Shown: positions 6,564-13,329, counted from the stretch's first letter. The stretch: DNA of 25,420 nt from Thermococci archaeon (GCA_003663525.1 QMUF01000003.1:1-25420), one strand, 5' to 3'. The notes: generated by a model from the sequence alone, not told the origin. Made by a program: numbers and translations.

Positions 6564-7146
6564 CTACGATAATTTCCTTATTCAGTTCAAGCTTGTAAAA
6601 CCCCGTAACCCCATAGGGAGACTTCTTAATTCGTATCCCCCTCGTTATTTTAAACCCATCAACGACCTCAACTATATCTATAACATGCGTTGCAGACTCC
6701 TCGAAGATGGCAAGAGTCTTGTCATCAAGCAATCTCTTATCCACCATCGACATCAAAATAAAACCACGTTCGAGAGCCATATTAGCTAATTCAGAGAAGA
6801 AGCGCTGAACGGTTTCAGATGGATGGAAAACAAGAAGAGGCTGGAGGAAGAATATACCAACGAAACGATCTTCTGGAACTTCTCTCATTGCATGGGTTAT
6901 TTTAAAAAGCTCCTGCGGAGCAAAATCCTCCCCCAAGGTAAAGTAAATAACCCCATCAATGCCCTCTATCTTCTTAAGTCTCCTTTTAAGGCGAGGCGTT
7001 ACAAAGACGACGGCTTTCTCTTTATTTTCTTTCAGAACAGCTAAGACTATCTCTATCCCAAGCTCTCCGATGGTGGAGATTAAAACCGTACTCCCCGGTT
7101 CAATTTTCCCGAGGAGCTCGTCGAGCTTGGGGATGCCGAGCCTCAT
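6547..7146 (-). CDS. RecA/KaiC-fold protein lacking the P-loop (pseudo-ATPase)
   Basis: The 199-residue protein starts MRLGIPKLDELLGKIEPGS, the same opening as KaiC/RadA-like ATPases (G-[IV]-x-x-LD-x-LL-GG-x-I-x-x-G). The next segment, residues 24-31 STIGELGI, stands where the partner at 7149-7853 has GGPGAGKT, so the Walker A lysine and threonine are missing. The Walker B region reads FVGIFFLQPLLVF without the final Asp. The rest keeps the strand/helix order and the end ITRGIRIKKS, comparable to LRGIKIIKFRG in the partner. It cannot be a normal ATPase and is probably a structural or regulatory partner. It starts 2 bases after the stop of the active ATPase gene and overlaps the first membrane-protein gene. 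Confidence 0.82.
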   Translation of the reverse strand: MRLGIPKLDELLGKIEPGSTVLISTIGELGIEIVLAVLKENKEKAVVFVTPRLKRRLKKIEGIDGVIYFTLGEDFAPQELFKITHAMREVPEDRFVGIFFLQPLLVFHPSETVQRFFSELANMALERGFILMSMVDKRLLDDKTLAIFEESATHVIDIVEVVDGFKITRGIRIKKSPYGVTGFYKLELNKEIIVGEPLG

Positions 7147-7148
7147 AC

Positions 7149-7853
7149 TTAGACCCCATGAAACAGAACTTCTTGGTGATAAACTTTAATACCTTTACTG
7201 GTTATTCTGTAAGGCCTGAGCTCCTCATCGAAGGTGCTTCCTCTAAACTTTATTATCTTAATACCTCTAAGAGTCTTTCCCCGTTCCTCAATTACTCTCA
7301 GCTCGATAACCCCACTCACAAGGTATTCTTCAATGTCACTATCCATGAGCTCTGAGGTAAAGAGGATTGTAGCTTTATACTTGGATATTGTCTTCAGAAA
7401 GGTCATAAAAGTCCTTCTGTACTCAAGCTCATCTAGAATCGTGAGCTTAATCATTGTTAGGGGATCTATAACTATCCTTGAGTACTTTTCAGCCTTGATC
7501 TCTTCGCTTATTGTCCTTGCAAGCTTCTCAAAGCTAGTTGCAAACTCCTCATAGAGGACATCAGCAAAGATCATCTTTTTCTCTCCCACTGGTGTTGCAT
7601 CCACAATTTTTATGTTGGGATGATCCAGATTGAAGCCAAATTTACTCATATCTTCTTTGAGGGTTGAGAGGGGTTCTTCAAAAGTGATATACAAACCTTT
7701 TTCCTTGTTTTTGATCCCTTCCACCAAAAAGTGCATTGCAAGAGTAGTTTTGCCCGCCCCAGGGCCTCCTTTTACAAGATACGCCCTTCCGGGGATGAGG
7801 CCGCCATTAAGCATTTTATCAAGGCCTTCCACCCCTGTTGAGATCCTCACCAT
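7149..7853 (-). CDS. Single-domain KaiC/RadA-like ATPase
   Basis: The 234-residue protein is one RecA-type domain. Walker A is GGPGAGKT (residues 29-36), the catalytic Glu pair is E59/E60 in YITFEEP, and Walker B is RIVID with D130. The C-terminal LRGIKIIKFRG...YRITSKGIKVY is typical of KaiC-like proteins. In archaea, KaiC-like ATPases have been proposed to act as signalling hubs that link sensors to partner proteins. The ATG at 7853 is preceded by GGTGAG; a GTG at 7862 is possible. It is the first gene of a run of overlapping genes that continues with a P-loop-less paralogue and five membrane proteins. Its promoter and a dyad lie just upstream. Partner and output are unknown. Confidence 0.92.
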   Translation of the reverse strand: MVRISTGVEGLDKMLNGGLIPGRAYLVKGGPGAGKTTLAMHFLVEGIKNKEKGLYITFEEPLSTLKEDMSKFGFNLDHPNIKIVDATPVGEKKMIFADVLYEEFATSFEKLARTISEEIKAEKYSRIVIDPLTMIKLTILDELEYRRTFMTFLKTISKYKATILFTSELMDSDIEEYLVSGVIELRVIEERGKTLRGIKIIKFRGSTFDEELRPYRITSKGIKVYHQEVLFHGV

Positions 7854-7868
7854 GTTACTCACCGCTGT

Positions 7869-7884
7869 AGAGTAATCCTACTCT
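7869..7884. promoter_or_regulatory. Dyad AGAGTA-N4-TACTCT at the KaiC operon start
   Basis: A perfect 6-bp inverted repeat with a 4-bp spacer (ATCC) lies between the TATA box and the ATG at 7853, over or next to the predicted transcription start. This is the usual place for an archaeal repressor site. Confidence 0.5.
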
Positions 7885-7888
7885 CATC

Positions 7889-7898
7889 ATTATAAAGT
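7889..7898 (-). promoter_or_regulatory. TATA box of the KaiC/membrane-protein operon
   Basis: The minus strand reads ACTTTATAAT. It predicts initiation near 7867, leaving a leader of about 14 bases with GGTGAG before the ATG at 7853. Confidence 0.6.
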
Positions 7899-7992
7899 TT
7901 GTCATTAAAATTATTGTCTCGCCGCTATGGTCTCACTCTTAAAACTTTTTTGCCAGAACAGAATCCCACCAGAAAAGAAAATTATAAAAGAA

Positions 7993-8340
7993 TCACTCAA
8001 GCTGAACCTCGTTCTCCCAGAGGCCATGGATGTTGCAGTAGCTTAAGGCATAAAGTTTGCCTTTTTTGCTTGTCCTAAAGAAGAACTTAGCTATTGGCTC
8101 TGTTAATGGTTCTCCATGGTTTGCAAACTCAGCTCTGCCAATAAGTATTGGAAAGTTTTCTCCTTCTGGATGGAAATAAACTTCAATCCAAGCTATGTGG
8201 TGCTCTGGTGTGTTAGGATGGGAGATTTCTTTACCAACTTGAACTTTTATTTTTATTAGTTCTCCTTCCTTCTTGTATTCTATAGCGGGGATGTGTTTTT
8301 CTCCTTTCCAGTCCCCACTTCTTATAGTTCCACTAATCAT
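7993..8340 (-). CDS. sorA: Superoxide reductase
   Basis: The 115-residue protein is a one-iron superoxide reductase that reduces superoxide to hydrogen peroxide with electrons from rubredoxin. The centre-II ligands are all present: H16 in GEKHIP (with E14 and K15), H41 and H47 in ISHPNTPEHH, and C102/H105 in YCNIHGLWENE. The ATG at 8340 follows GAGGTGATTGAAA and gives the family start MISGTIRSGDWKGEKH. Compared with my memory of the P. furiosus enzyme (about 124 residues), a loop of about nine residues is missing after HGEP, away from the iron site. It lies 11 bases after rubredoxin, its electron donor, and is followed by a T-rich terminator region. Confidence 0.97.
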   Translation of the reverse strand: MISGTIRSGDWKGEKHIPAIEYKKEGELIKIKVQVGKEISHPNTPEHHIAWIEVYFHPEGENFPILIGRAEFANHGEPLTEPIAKFFFRTSKKGKLYALSYCNIHGLWENEVQLE

Positions 8341-8351
8341 TTTCAATCACC

Positions 8352-8516
8352 TCAATCCTCTATCCTCTCAAACATATCTTTTGGAGCCCCACAAAGCGGG
8401 CATACCCAATCATCCGGAATTTCCTCAAACTTCGTTCCTGGATTAATTCCACTATCTGGATCTCCTGTTTCCTCATCGTATATATACCCACATACTATAC
8501 ATTTCCACTTTGCCAT
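8352..8516 (-). CDS. Rubredoxin
   Basis: This 54-residue cytosolic electron carrier has one iron held by four cysteines in two CxxCG knuckles: [15 protein letters not shown] and [12 protein letters not shown]. The ATG at 8516 follows GGTGG and gives the typical start [19 protein letters not shown]. It passes electrons to the superoxide reductase encoded just downstream and to rubrerythrin encoded just upstream. The 77-base gap before it holds a T-run, a weak TATA-like CTATTTAG and a dyad, so it may have its own promoter as well as read-through from rubrerythrin. Confidence 0.97.
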   Translation of the reverse strand: MAKWKCIVCGYIYDEETGDPDSGINPGTKFEEIPDDWVCPLCGAPKDMFERIED

Positions 8517-8553
8517 GTTTCCACCACTCAATATTATTAGATCGACCTTAGAA

Positions 8554-8570
8554 AGTTTGTGCTCCAAACT
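8554..8570. promoter_or_regulatory. Dyad AGTTTG-N5-CAAACT upstream of rubredoxin
   Basis: A perfect 6-bp inverted repeat with a 5-bp spacer lies 38-54 bases upstream of the rubredoxin ATG and touches a TATA-like CTATTTAG (minus strand, ~8569-8576). The half-sites resemble GTTT/AAAC, the halves of the SurR redox-regulator site, but the spacer is longer than the usual three bases. It is an operator candidate only. Confidence 0.4.
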
Positions 8571-8593
8571 AAATAGAGCAAAAAACGAAAGAG

Positions 8594-9109
8594 CTATTCA
8601 AAAACTACAAACTTCTCTCTTGAAGCCCCGCACACTGGACAATACTCAGGAGCCTCATCTATAACCGTGTATCCGCATATTGGACATATGTAGACCCTCT
8701 TTATTTCAAGATCCTTTTTCTGTTCCGCCAGTTCTTTGGCTTCCTTGTAAAGCTCTGCATGAATTTTTTCTGCCTCTAAGGCATAATGAGTACTCCTCAC
8801 AGCCTCTTTCTCACCCTGGAGCTCAGCAGTTGCTTTGTAAACTGGATACATTTCTTCGACTTCAAAAGTCTCCCCATCTATTGCTACCTGAAGGTTGCTA
8901 GGAGTGTCCTTAATATTGCCAAGTGCTTGATAATGATTTTTAGCATGTACAAGCTCAGCAAAAGCTATTGCTCTAAAGAGCTTTGCTATATTAGGAAATC
9001 CTTCCCTTTCAGCAACATCCGCAAAAATTAGATATCTCGTATGCGCTTGGCTTTCTCCTGCATATGCATCTTCAAGAAACTTCTTCGTCATTTTTCTTTC
9101 GACTACCAT
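8594..9109 (-). CDS. Rubrerythrin (peroxide reductase)
   Basis: The 171-residue protein has an N-terminal four-helix diiron domain (E19 in [21 protein letters not shown], then [15 protein letters not shown]) and a C-terminal rubredoxin-like iron site, [20 protein letters not shown]. Rubrerythrin reduces hydrogen peroxide to water with electrons from rubredoxin, completing the superoxide reductase pathway. The ATG at 9109 follows GGGTGGTAGCT and matches the family start [20 protein letters not shown]; a GTG at 9118 is less likely. A good promoter lies at 9151-9158. It is the first intact gene of the rubrerythrin-rubredoxin-superoxide reductase unit. Confidence 0.97.
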   Translation of the reverse strand: MVVERKMTKKFLEDAYAGESQAHTRYLIFADVAEREGFPNIAKLFRAIAFAELVHAKNHYQALGNIKDTPSNLQVAIDGETFEVEEMYPVYKATAELQGEKEAVRSTHYALEAEKIHAELYKEAKELAEQKKDLEIKRVYICPICGYTVIDEAPEYCPVCGASREKFVVFE

Positions 9110-9150
9110 AGCTACCACCCCAAAACGACATTATTAATTCGATAGAGAAA

Positions 9151-9158
9151 TATAAAAG
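9151..9158 (-). promoter_or_regulatory. TATA box of the rubrerythrin unit
   Basis: The minus strand reads AAAACC-TTTTATA, a BRE plus TATA element. It predicts initiation near 9129 and a leader of about 20 bases with GGGTGG. Confidence 0.6.
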
Positions 9159-9195
9159 GTTTTCTATCCGAAACTTATAAAGAGGAGAGGAAATA

Positions 9196-9855
9196 TTAAA
9201 GTTCGTCAATGCTAACTCTAGACTTTATTTTCCTTTCAAGTTCTAACGCCTTTTTCACGTCTTTAATGATAACTGCCCCAACAACTTTTCCTTCCCTAAG
9301 AAATACCTTTGTTTTATTATCTAACCAGTTCCCATCTCCCTTTGTTTCCCCTATGATAGCTATGGGGAAGTCACCAAACTTAAAAACGGTAGAACGAGAC
9401 TCAAAAGCATACCTATCTTCTTCACCCCGTATGAGATTTGCAAGAACTCTTGCGTGTCCCATTGCATCTTTAGCTGTTCCACAGATTATTCCGTTATATT
9501 CTGCACAGTCCCCAACAGCATAGACATCCCGAGCTGAAGTCCTGAATCGATCATCAATTAAAATTCCCCTGCCTGTATGAATGCCACTCCTCAGGGCAAG
9601 TTCCTTGTTTGGGATTATTCCTACTGCACAGATTTTTACTCTTCCCTCTATATATCCCCTCCCAGTGAAAACGCCCTCTCTGTCACCTTTTAATACATTG
9701 GCATTTAAATAGAACTCCACACCTTTAGATGCAAGCTCTTCTATTATCAGCTCTGTAAGCTCATTATCAAGGCCAAGAAGGTTACTTCCTCTATGGACAA
9801 GTTTAACCCTATAGCCAGCTTTTGATAAGTTGCCTGCCAGTTCAAGCCCTGTGAC
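9196..9855 (-). pseudogene. NAD(P)H:rubredoxin oxidoreductase, N-terminal half missing
   Basis: Only about 220 C-terminal codons remain. The frame is open upstream until an in-frame TAG at 9856-9858, which belongs to transposon-like sequence. The first homologous residues are [20 protein letters not shown], i.e. the middle of the NAD(P)-binding Rossmann motif. The N-terminal FAD-binding domain and the first glycines (about 140 residues of a ~360-residue enzyme) are gone. The retained part has the second FAD motif [15 protein letters not shown] and a C-terminal domain ending [12 protein letters not shown]. The intact enzyme reduces rubredoxin for superoxide reductase and rubrerythrin, so its loss next to those genes is notable. 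A working copy may exist elsewhere in the genome. Confidence 0.9.
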
Positions 9856-9951
9856 CTACCCCGCCCTGAAGGGCGAGATTTTCGAAAAGAATATAATGCT
9901 GTGGAAACGTCGTCATATCCTCCAAAATCTACATCTTCTGGGAAAAATCTC
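9856..9951 (-). mobile_element. IS200/IS605-type element end remnant
   Basis: At 9860-9875 the sequence forms a hairpin (CCGCCCTGAAGGGCG: stem CGCCCT/AGGGCG with a 2-base loop). This is the kind of subterminal hairpin that marks ends of IS200/IS605 elements in Thermococcales. The following ~75 bases encode on the minus strand an open tail, ...GYDDVSTALYSFRKSRPSG, that looks like the C-terminal end of a transposon ORF but has no start. It joins the truncated reductase on one side and the AGOG stop on the other. The identification is by pattern and memory. Confidence 0.6.
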
Positions 9952-10695
9952 TCACAAAGAAGAGAGCCTTAAAACTAACTCGGCTTTTTCATAGTACTCT
10001 TTAAGCCGTTTCTTTACTTCCTCTTCTCCCCCTAAAACAGGCCAGAGAATAGAATCTATGTGCAAAGGTGGGATCCCAACCTCTTTTGAAATTCTCTCCC
10101 AAAACTTCACGGGATCCTCAGATGTAAACCTTCTTGTGTAATTTTCAATTCTAAAGTCTTTGGGTATAGGAATCTCCATTGGATAAGGAACAAATTCTCT
10201 AAAAACAATTCTAGATGCATACCCAAACATTTTAACAGCAAATACTATTGTTTTAGCATCTTCCTTGGCTCTCATGACCTTCACAAGATCATTCCTAAAT
10301 TTTAGCATGTTGTTGTAATAAACTTCAAAATTCTCTAATGTCAGAGTCATTAAAAACGGTTCAAGTCTTTCCAGACGGTTTAGCTTTGAGGAAATTAGCC
10401 TTTTATTAGTTTTAGATTTAGGTAAAAGCTCAGAATAAGCTCTTAAGATGGTGTTCTTTGGATAATTTTGAGAGAAATAGTTGGAGAATTCCAACCACCA
10501 CTGCTCCCCCTTACCAGAGAGCTGATAACTAACAATAGAATTCGCTATAACAAGCTTAATAAAGAGTTCATCATCGCCAAGATTCTTATGGAGATTTTTT
10601 AATGCTAAAAACTGGAGATCCACTTTTTCTTCGATAATTCTCGCGCATTCGATCCCCAGTTCCATAAGGATATTTTTAAGTACCTCAACTTTCAA
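9952..10695 (-). CDS. Archaeal 8-oxoguanine DNA glycosylase/lyase (AGOG)
   Basis: The ~247-residue protein belongs to the AGOG family of helix-hairpin-helix glycosylases that remove 8-oxoguanine from DNA and nick the abasic site. Recognisable elements are VFAVKMFGYASR, whose Lys (K155 with this start) matches the family's catalytic lysine, IPIPKDFRI with an Asp suited to the second catalytic role, and GIPPLHIDSILWPVLGG near the C-terminus. The TTG at 10695 lies 5 bases after GGTGG; GTG at 10704 or TTG at 10707 would add 3-4 residues. Repair of oxidised guanine fits the oxidative-stress neighbours, but the gene sits between transposon remnants, so the link may be accidental. Confidence 0.9.
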   Translation of the reverse strand: MKVEVLKNILMELGIECARIIEEKVDLQFLALKNLHKNLGDDELFIKLVIANSIVSYQLSGKGEQWWLEFSNYFSQNYPKNTILRAYSELLPKSKTNKRLISSKLNRLERLEPFLMTLTLENFEVYYNNMLKFRNDLVKVMRAKEDAKTIVFAVKMFGYASRIVFREFVPYPMEIPIPKDFRIENYTRRFTSEDPVKFWERISKEVGIPPLHIDSILWPVLGGEEEVKKRLKEYYEKAELVLRLSSL

Positions 10696-10762
10696 CGCTT
10701 CCACCAAAATAGAAAGGGATGAAGGACTTATAGAGTTTGCGAAAAAAGGAAAGGGAAACTAA

Positions 10763-11371
10763 TCAACTTTTTTTCTCTTCTGCAGACTCTTTCTTTTCTT
10801 TAGATGGTTTTGGCTTTGCTGGTGGTTTAAGCCTATAACCGAGTATTTTAAATTCAAAAGTGCTTCCGTCCCTAAGGATATATCTAACTTTCCCATCTTC
10901 AAGATATTCGATCTTGGCTAATGGATGCCTGTAGTCCTCGAATTTTCTCACCATATCTTCTGGCAATCGAACCCAGTCAAAGAGCTCGAGTTCTTCTTCT
11001 TTCCACTCTGTAGTTAAGATATAGTGCTCAACATGGCCCAATGCTCCAGTAGGACATACATCAACACAGAACTGACAGAAGGTACATCTTCCATAGTCTA
11101 TCTTTGGATGAGCTCTTTTTTCTCCCTCAATCCATGTCATCTCTATAGCCCTTGCGGGGCATATCTGACCATACATATTACAACCAATACATGTCTTCCA
11201 GTTGAGAGTATGGAATCCACGGTATTTTTCAGCAATTTGCGTAGATTCATAGGGGATTTTTATAGTTACGGGCTTTTTGAAGAGATATTTTAGACTAAGC
11301 CAGGGTTTCAAGAAGGAAGGTCTCTTTTTAACCTTTTCCTCAGGTGCAATTTTAAATTTAGCCTCACTCAT
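10763..11371 (-). CDS. mbxN: Mbx/Nuo-type ferredoxin subunit (MbxN/NuoI-like) with one Cys ligand lost
   Basis: The 202-residue protein is a peripheral ferredoxin subunit of membrane-bound respiratory complexes, related to NuoI and to the N subunit of Thermococcales Mbx/Mbh complexes. It passes electrons towards the large/small subunit pair. The second cluster motif is complete (C96, C99, C102, C106: CTFCQFCVDVCP). The first reads CIGCNMYGQICP: C61, C64 and C71 are present, but the third ligand is Tyr67 (codon TAT, one transition from TGT). The C-terminus is Lys/Glu/Pro rich. The ATG at 11371 is 6 bases after the mbxL-like stop, with GGTGATGAAAA upstream. The partner mbxL is a pseudogene, so this may be an orphan starting to decay. 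Confidence 0.88.
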   Translation of the reverse strand: MSEAKFKIAPEEKVKKRPSFLKPWLSLKYLFKKPVTIKIPYESTQIAEKYRGFHTLNWKTCIGCNMYGQICPARAIEMTWIEGEKRAHPKIDYGRCTFCQFCVDVCPTGALGHVEHYILTTEWKEEELELFDWVRLPEDMVRKFEDYRHPLAKIEYLEDGKVRYILRDGSTFEFKILGYRLKPPAKPKPSKEKKESAEEKKS

Positions 11372-11377
11372 TTTTCA

Positions 11378-12405
11378 TCACCTGTCTATATCGGGTGGAC
11401 AGTTCCCTAAGGTCATCAATATAACTGGCACGTCTGCTATTCTAGCCCCTACCAAAAGCTGTTCTATTACCCTGATTCCATGGGATATGCTTGGACCTCT
11501 TATCTGGACTCTGTAAGGCTTGTTTCCTCCATCGCTTACAACATAGGCTCCAAAATCTCCATTAGGAGCTTCTACATGAGCATAAGCATCTCCTGCAGGA
11601 ACCTTGAATCTTGGATCTTCAACTTTGTATGGGCCATCTGGCGGACCCATTTCAAGGAGTTATTCGAGGATGTAAAGATCCCGTTCAATTTCAAATCTCC
11701 TCACAAGCATTCTGGCCAAAGAGTCGCCTTCTTTGAGAACAGGTACTTCAAAATCAAGCTCTGGGTAGAGTAAATAGGGATATAATCTCCTTACATCTGC
11801 TTTTACTCCTACAGCCCTTAAGTTTGGGCCGGTAACACCTTCTGCTAAAGCAAACTTTTTGTCCATTACTCCAATCCCTTCAAGCCTGTTGTAAGTAATG
11901 TAATTCCCAAATAAGATGTTGTCAAAGTCTGAAAGTTTATCTCCCTGTTGCTTGCAAGACCCCTTCCGTAAGGGGGGTAGTTCACTCTTAACATATTCCA
12001 CAGTATCTTTGAGCTCCCTTAACCACTTGTCCCTAGGGATATCCCCTCTAACTCCACCAGGAATTGTATAAATATGGTAAACCCTCGCCCCAGTAAGCTG
12101 TTCAAAGAGTGCCATAAACCTCTCTCTATAAGCAGCGGCCCATTGTCCAGAATAGGTACGAAGTAACTCTGGCCATCTCAAGAACAACCCTGATCCATTG
12201 AGCTCTTTCTGGAACTTCCCATCCCATAAGCTCATCAACAGCCATGGAATAAATACCCTCTGGAACATCAGGCTCTGGGGCACAGATTCTAAGTAGGAGT
12301 GCTATGTTTGTGTACCATGGTCTTAGCTCGGCAAGTTTCTCAAATCCCCTGTGAAGAAAGCCTGGGTTAGCTATGACCTTAACAACTCTATGCCCATCCA
12401 GTTTA
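11378..12405 (-). pseudogene. mbxL: Mbx-type large subunit (MbxL/NuoD-like), decayed and 5' truncated
   Basis: Three lesions are visible. (1) The homology starts only at about LKLDGHRVVKVIANPGFLHRG (~12400); upstream lies antisense transposase sequence. (2) Near 12139-12150, SYLFWTMG runs out of frame into GQWAAAYRERFMALFEQL; both share the bases GGACAATGGG, so roughly ten codons appear deleted between short direct repeats, shifting the frame. (3) A TAA at 11660-11662 interrupts RDLYILE-stop-LLEMGPPDGPYK in frame, one change from CAA. The protein ends LGNCPPDIDR, keeping one Cys of the usual C-terminal Cys pair; near the N-terminus RICAPEPD likewise keeps one. This fits the Mbx rather than the true hydrogenase type. 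The upstream mbx genes are absent. Confidence 0.85.
11951..11975. repeat. Palindrome and hairpin inside the decayed mbxL
   Basis: CTTGCAAG (11951-11958) is followed by a perfect 6-bp stem CCCCTT-CCGT-AAGGGG (11960-11975). It lies in a segment reading PLRKGSCKQQGDKLSD that seems extra between VKSELP and FDNILFGNYITYNRL, in frame. It may be a small insertion or element scar. Confidence 0.4.
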
Positions 12406-12767
12406 AGATTGAGGTTAAGCGGAAGTGGTACACTCACGTCACCATTTCAAAAGTTGAGGAGAAGTTAACTGAGAATGATTGGATTAAAATCCCAAGAGAA
12501 CCATTAAGTAATTTAACAGCCGGAATTGATTTAGGAGTGAACAATTTAATGGCCGTTTACGTGGAGAATGGTGAGAGTTTCCTCGTGAATGGGAGACCAT
12601 TAAAAAGCATTGCATTCTACTGGCAAAAGAGGATTGCCGATTACCAATCCAAACTCAACAAGAGCGGAGCCAAAAGAAGCAAGAAATTAAAGAGAATGCA
12701 CAAAAATCCCAGATATTTAAACTCCTCATGTTACAAGCCTTACATAGTATACCGTGTTCAAAAATAA
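12400..12767 (+). pseudogene. tnpB: IS200/IS605-family TnpB fragment
   Basis: The plus strand encodes part of a TnpB protein (RNA-guided nuclease of IS200/IS605 elements). It runs from FKIEVKRKWYTHVTISKVEE through the RuvC-I motif AGIDLGVNNLMAVYVENG (Asp is the catalytic residue) to KSIAFYWQKRIADYQSKLN and KRSKKLKRMHK. After about 12705 the similarity stops and the frame ends in unrelated sequence (...YIVYRVQK). The N-terminal half, the remaining RuvC motifs and the zinc finger are absent, so it cannot be active. It cuts off the 5' end of the mbxL-like gene, read on the opposite strand, with a junction between about 12390 and 12425. No tnpA is seen. Confidence 0.85.
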
Positions 12768-12791
12768 ATTTAAGAAGAATTGAAAAGAGCA

Positions 12792-13292
12792 TCAGTAAAT
12801 TGAAATCCTTTTAACCCCTTCAAGTTTGGAGAGTTCATTTATCAATTCTCCAGGAATGGGCCTTTCTGTGATTATTGTAAGTGTGGCCTCAGGATACAGT
12901 TCAGGGTCTTCCGCAACCACCTGTATAATGTTTATGCCCCTGTCAGCAATCTTAGATGCAATTTTTGCAAGGATTCCTATGGCTCTTGGTTCGGGTTCGA
13001 TCTCTATTACTCCATATCCAACGTGTCTCCCAACAAACTTCATGTGAACTGTAGGTTCTAGGTTGGTGTAAATCTCCTTAAGCTCCGGAATTTTAAGGAT
13101 CATGGTTACTGTTTCCTTAACCACCCTTCTATCCACGTCGAGAGCCTTTGCTATCTTTGTGTAAGGGACCTCTATTTCTCCACATTTGATCTTCATATCA
13201 TCTGAAACCTTCAGTCCATGCTTTAAGAGGAGTTTCGCTATCTGTTTTCTAACGGGATACTCATCAAAATAATGTTCAAGTTCCCCCCACAT
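12792..13292 (-). CDS. HTH-ACT domain transcriptional regulator (ligand-sensing)
   Basis: The 166-residue cytosolic protein has an N-terminal helix-turn-helix-like part (VPYTKIAKALDVDRRVVKETV, about residues 42-62) and a C-terminal ACT domain from about residue 93 (GVIEIEPEPRAIGILAKIAS, then INIIQVVAEDP, and LEGVKRISIY at the end). ACT domains bind small ligands, often amino acids, so it probably senses a metabolite and binds DNA. The ATG at 13292 follows GAGGTGAAGGCA; a GTG at 13301 is possible. A TATA-like TTTTAATAC and a 15-bp dyad lie upstream, suggesting autoregulation. Ligand and targets are unknown. Confidence 0.82.
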   Translation of the reverse strand: MWGELEHYFDEYPVRKQIAKLLLKHGLKVSDDMKIKCGEIEVPYTKIAKALDVDRRVVKETVTMILKIPELKEIYTNLEPTVHMKFVGRHVGYGVIEIEPEPRAIGILAKIASKIADRGINIIQVVAEDPELYPEATLTIITERPIPGELINELSKLEGVKRISIY

Positions 13293-13329
13293 TGCCTTCA
13301 CCTCTGTCCATAATAGTCCATCACTACAC

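Noticed and set aside
9209..9523. A 104-codon plus-strand frame over the rubredoxin reductase remnant
   Set aside because: It is the antisense of a clear NAD(P)H:rubredoxin reductase C-terminal half.
11660..11662. Recoding of the in-frame TAA in the mbxL-like gene
   Set aside because: The same gene also has a frameshifting deletion and a lost 5' end, so simple decay is the better explanation.
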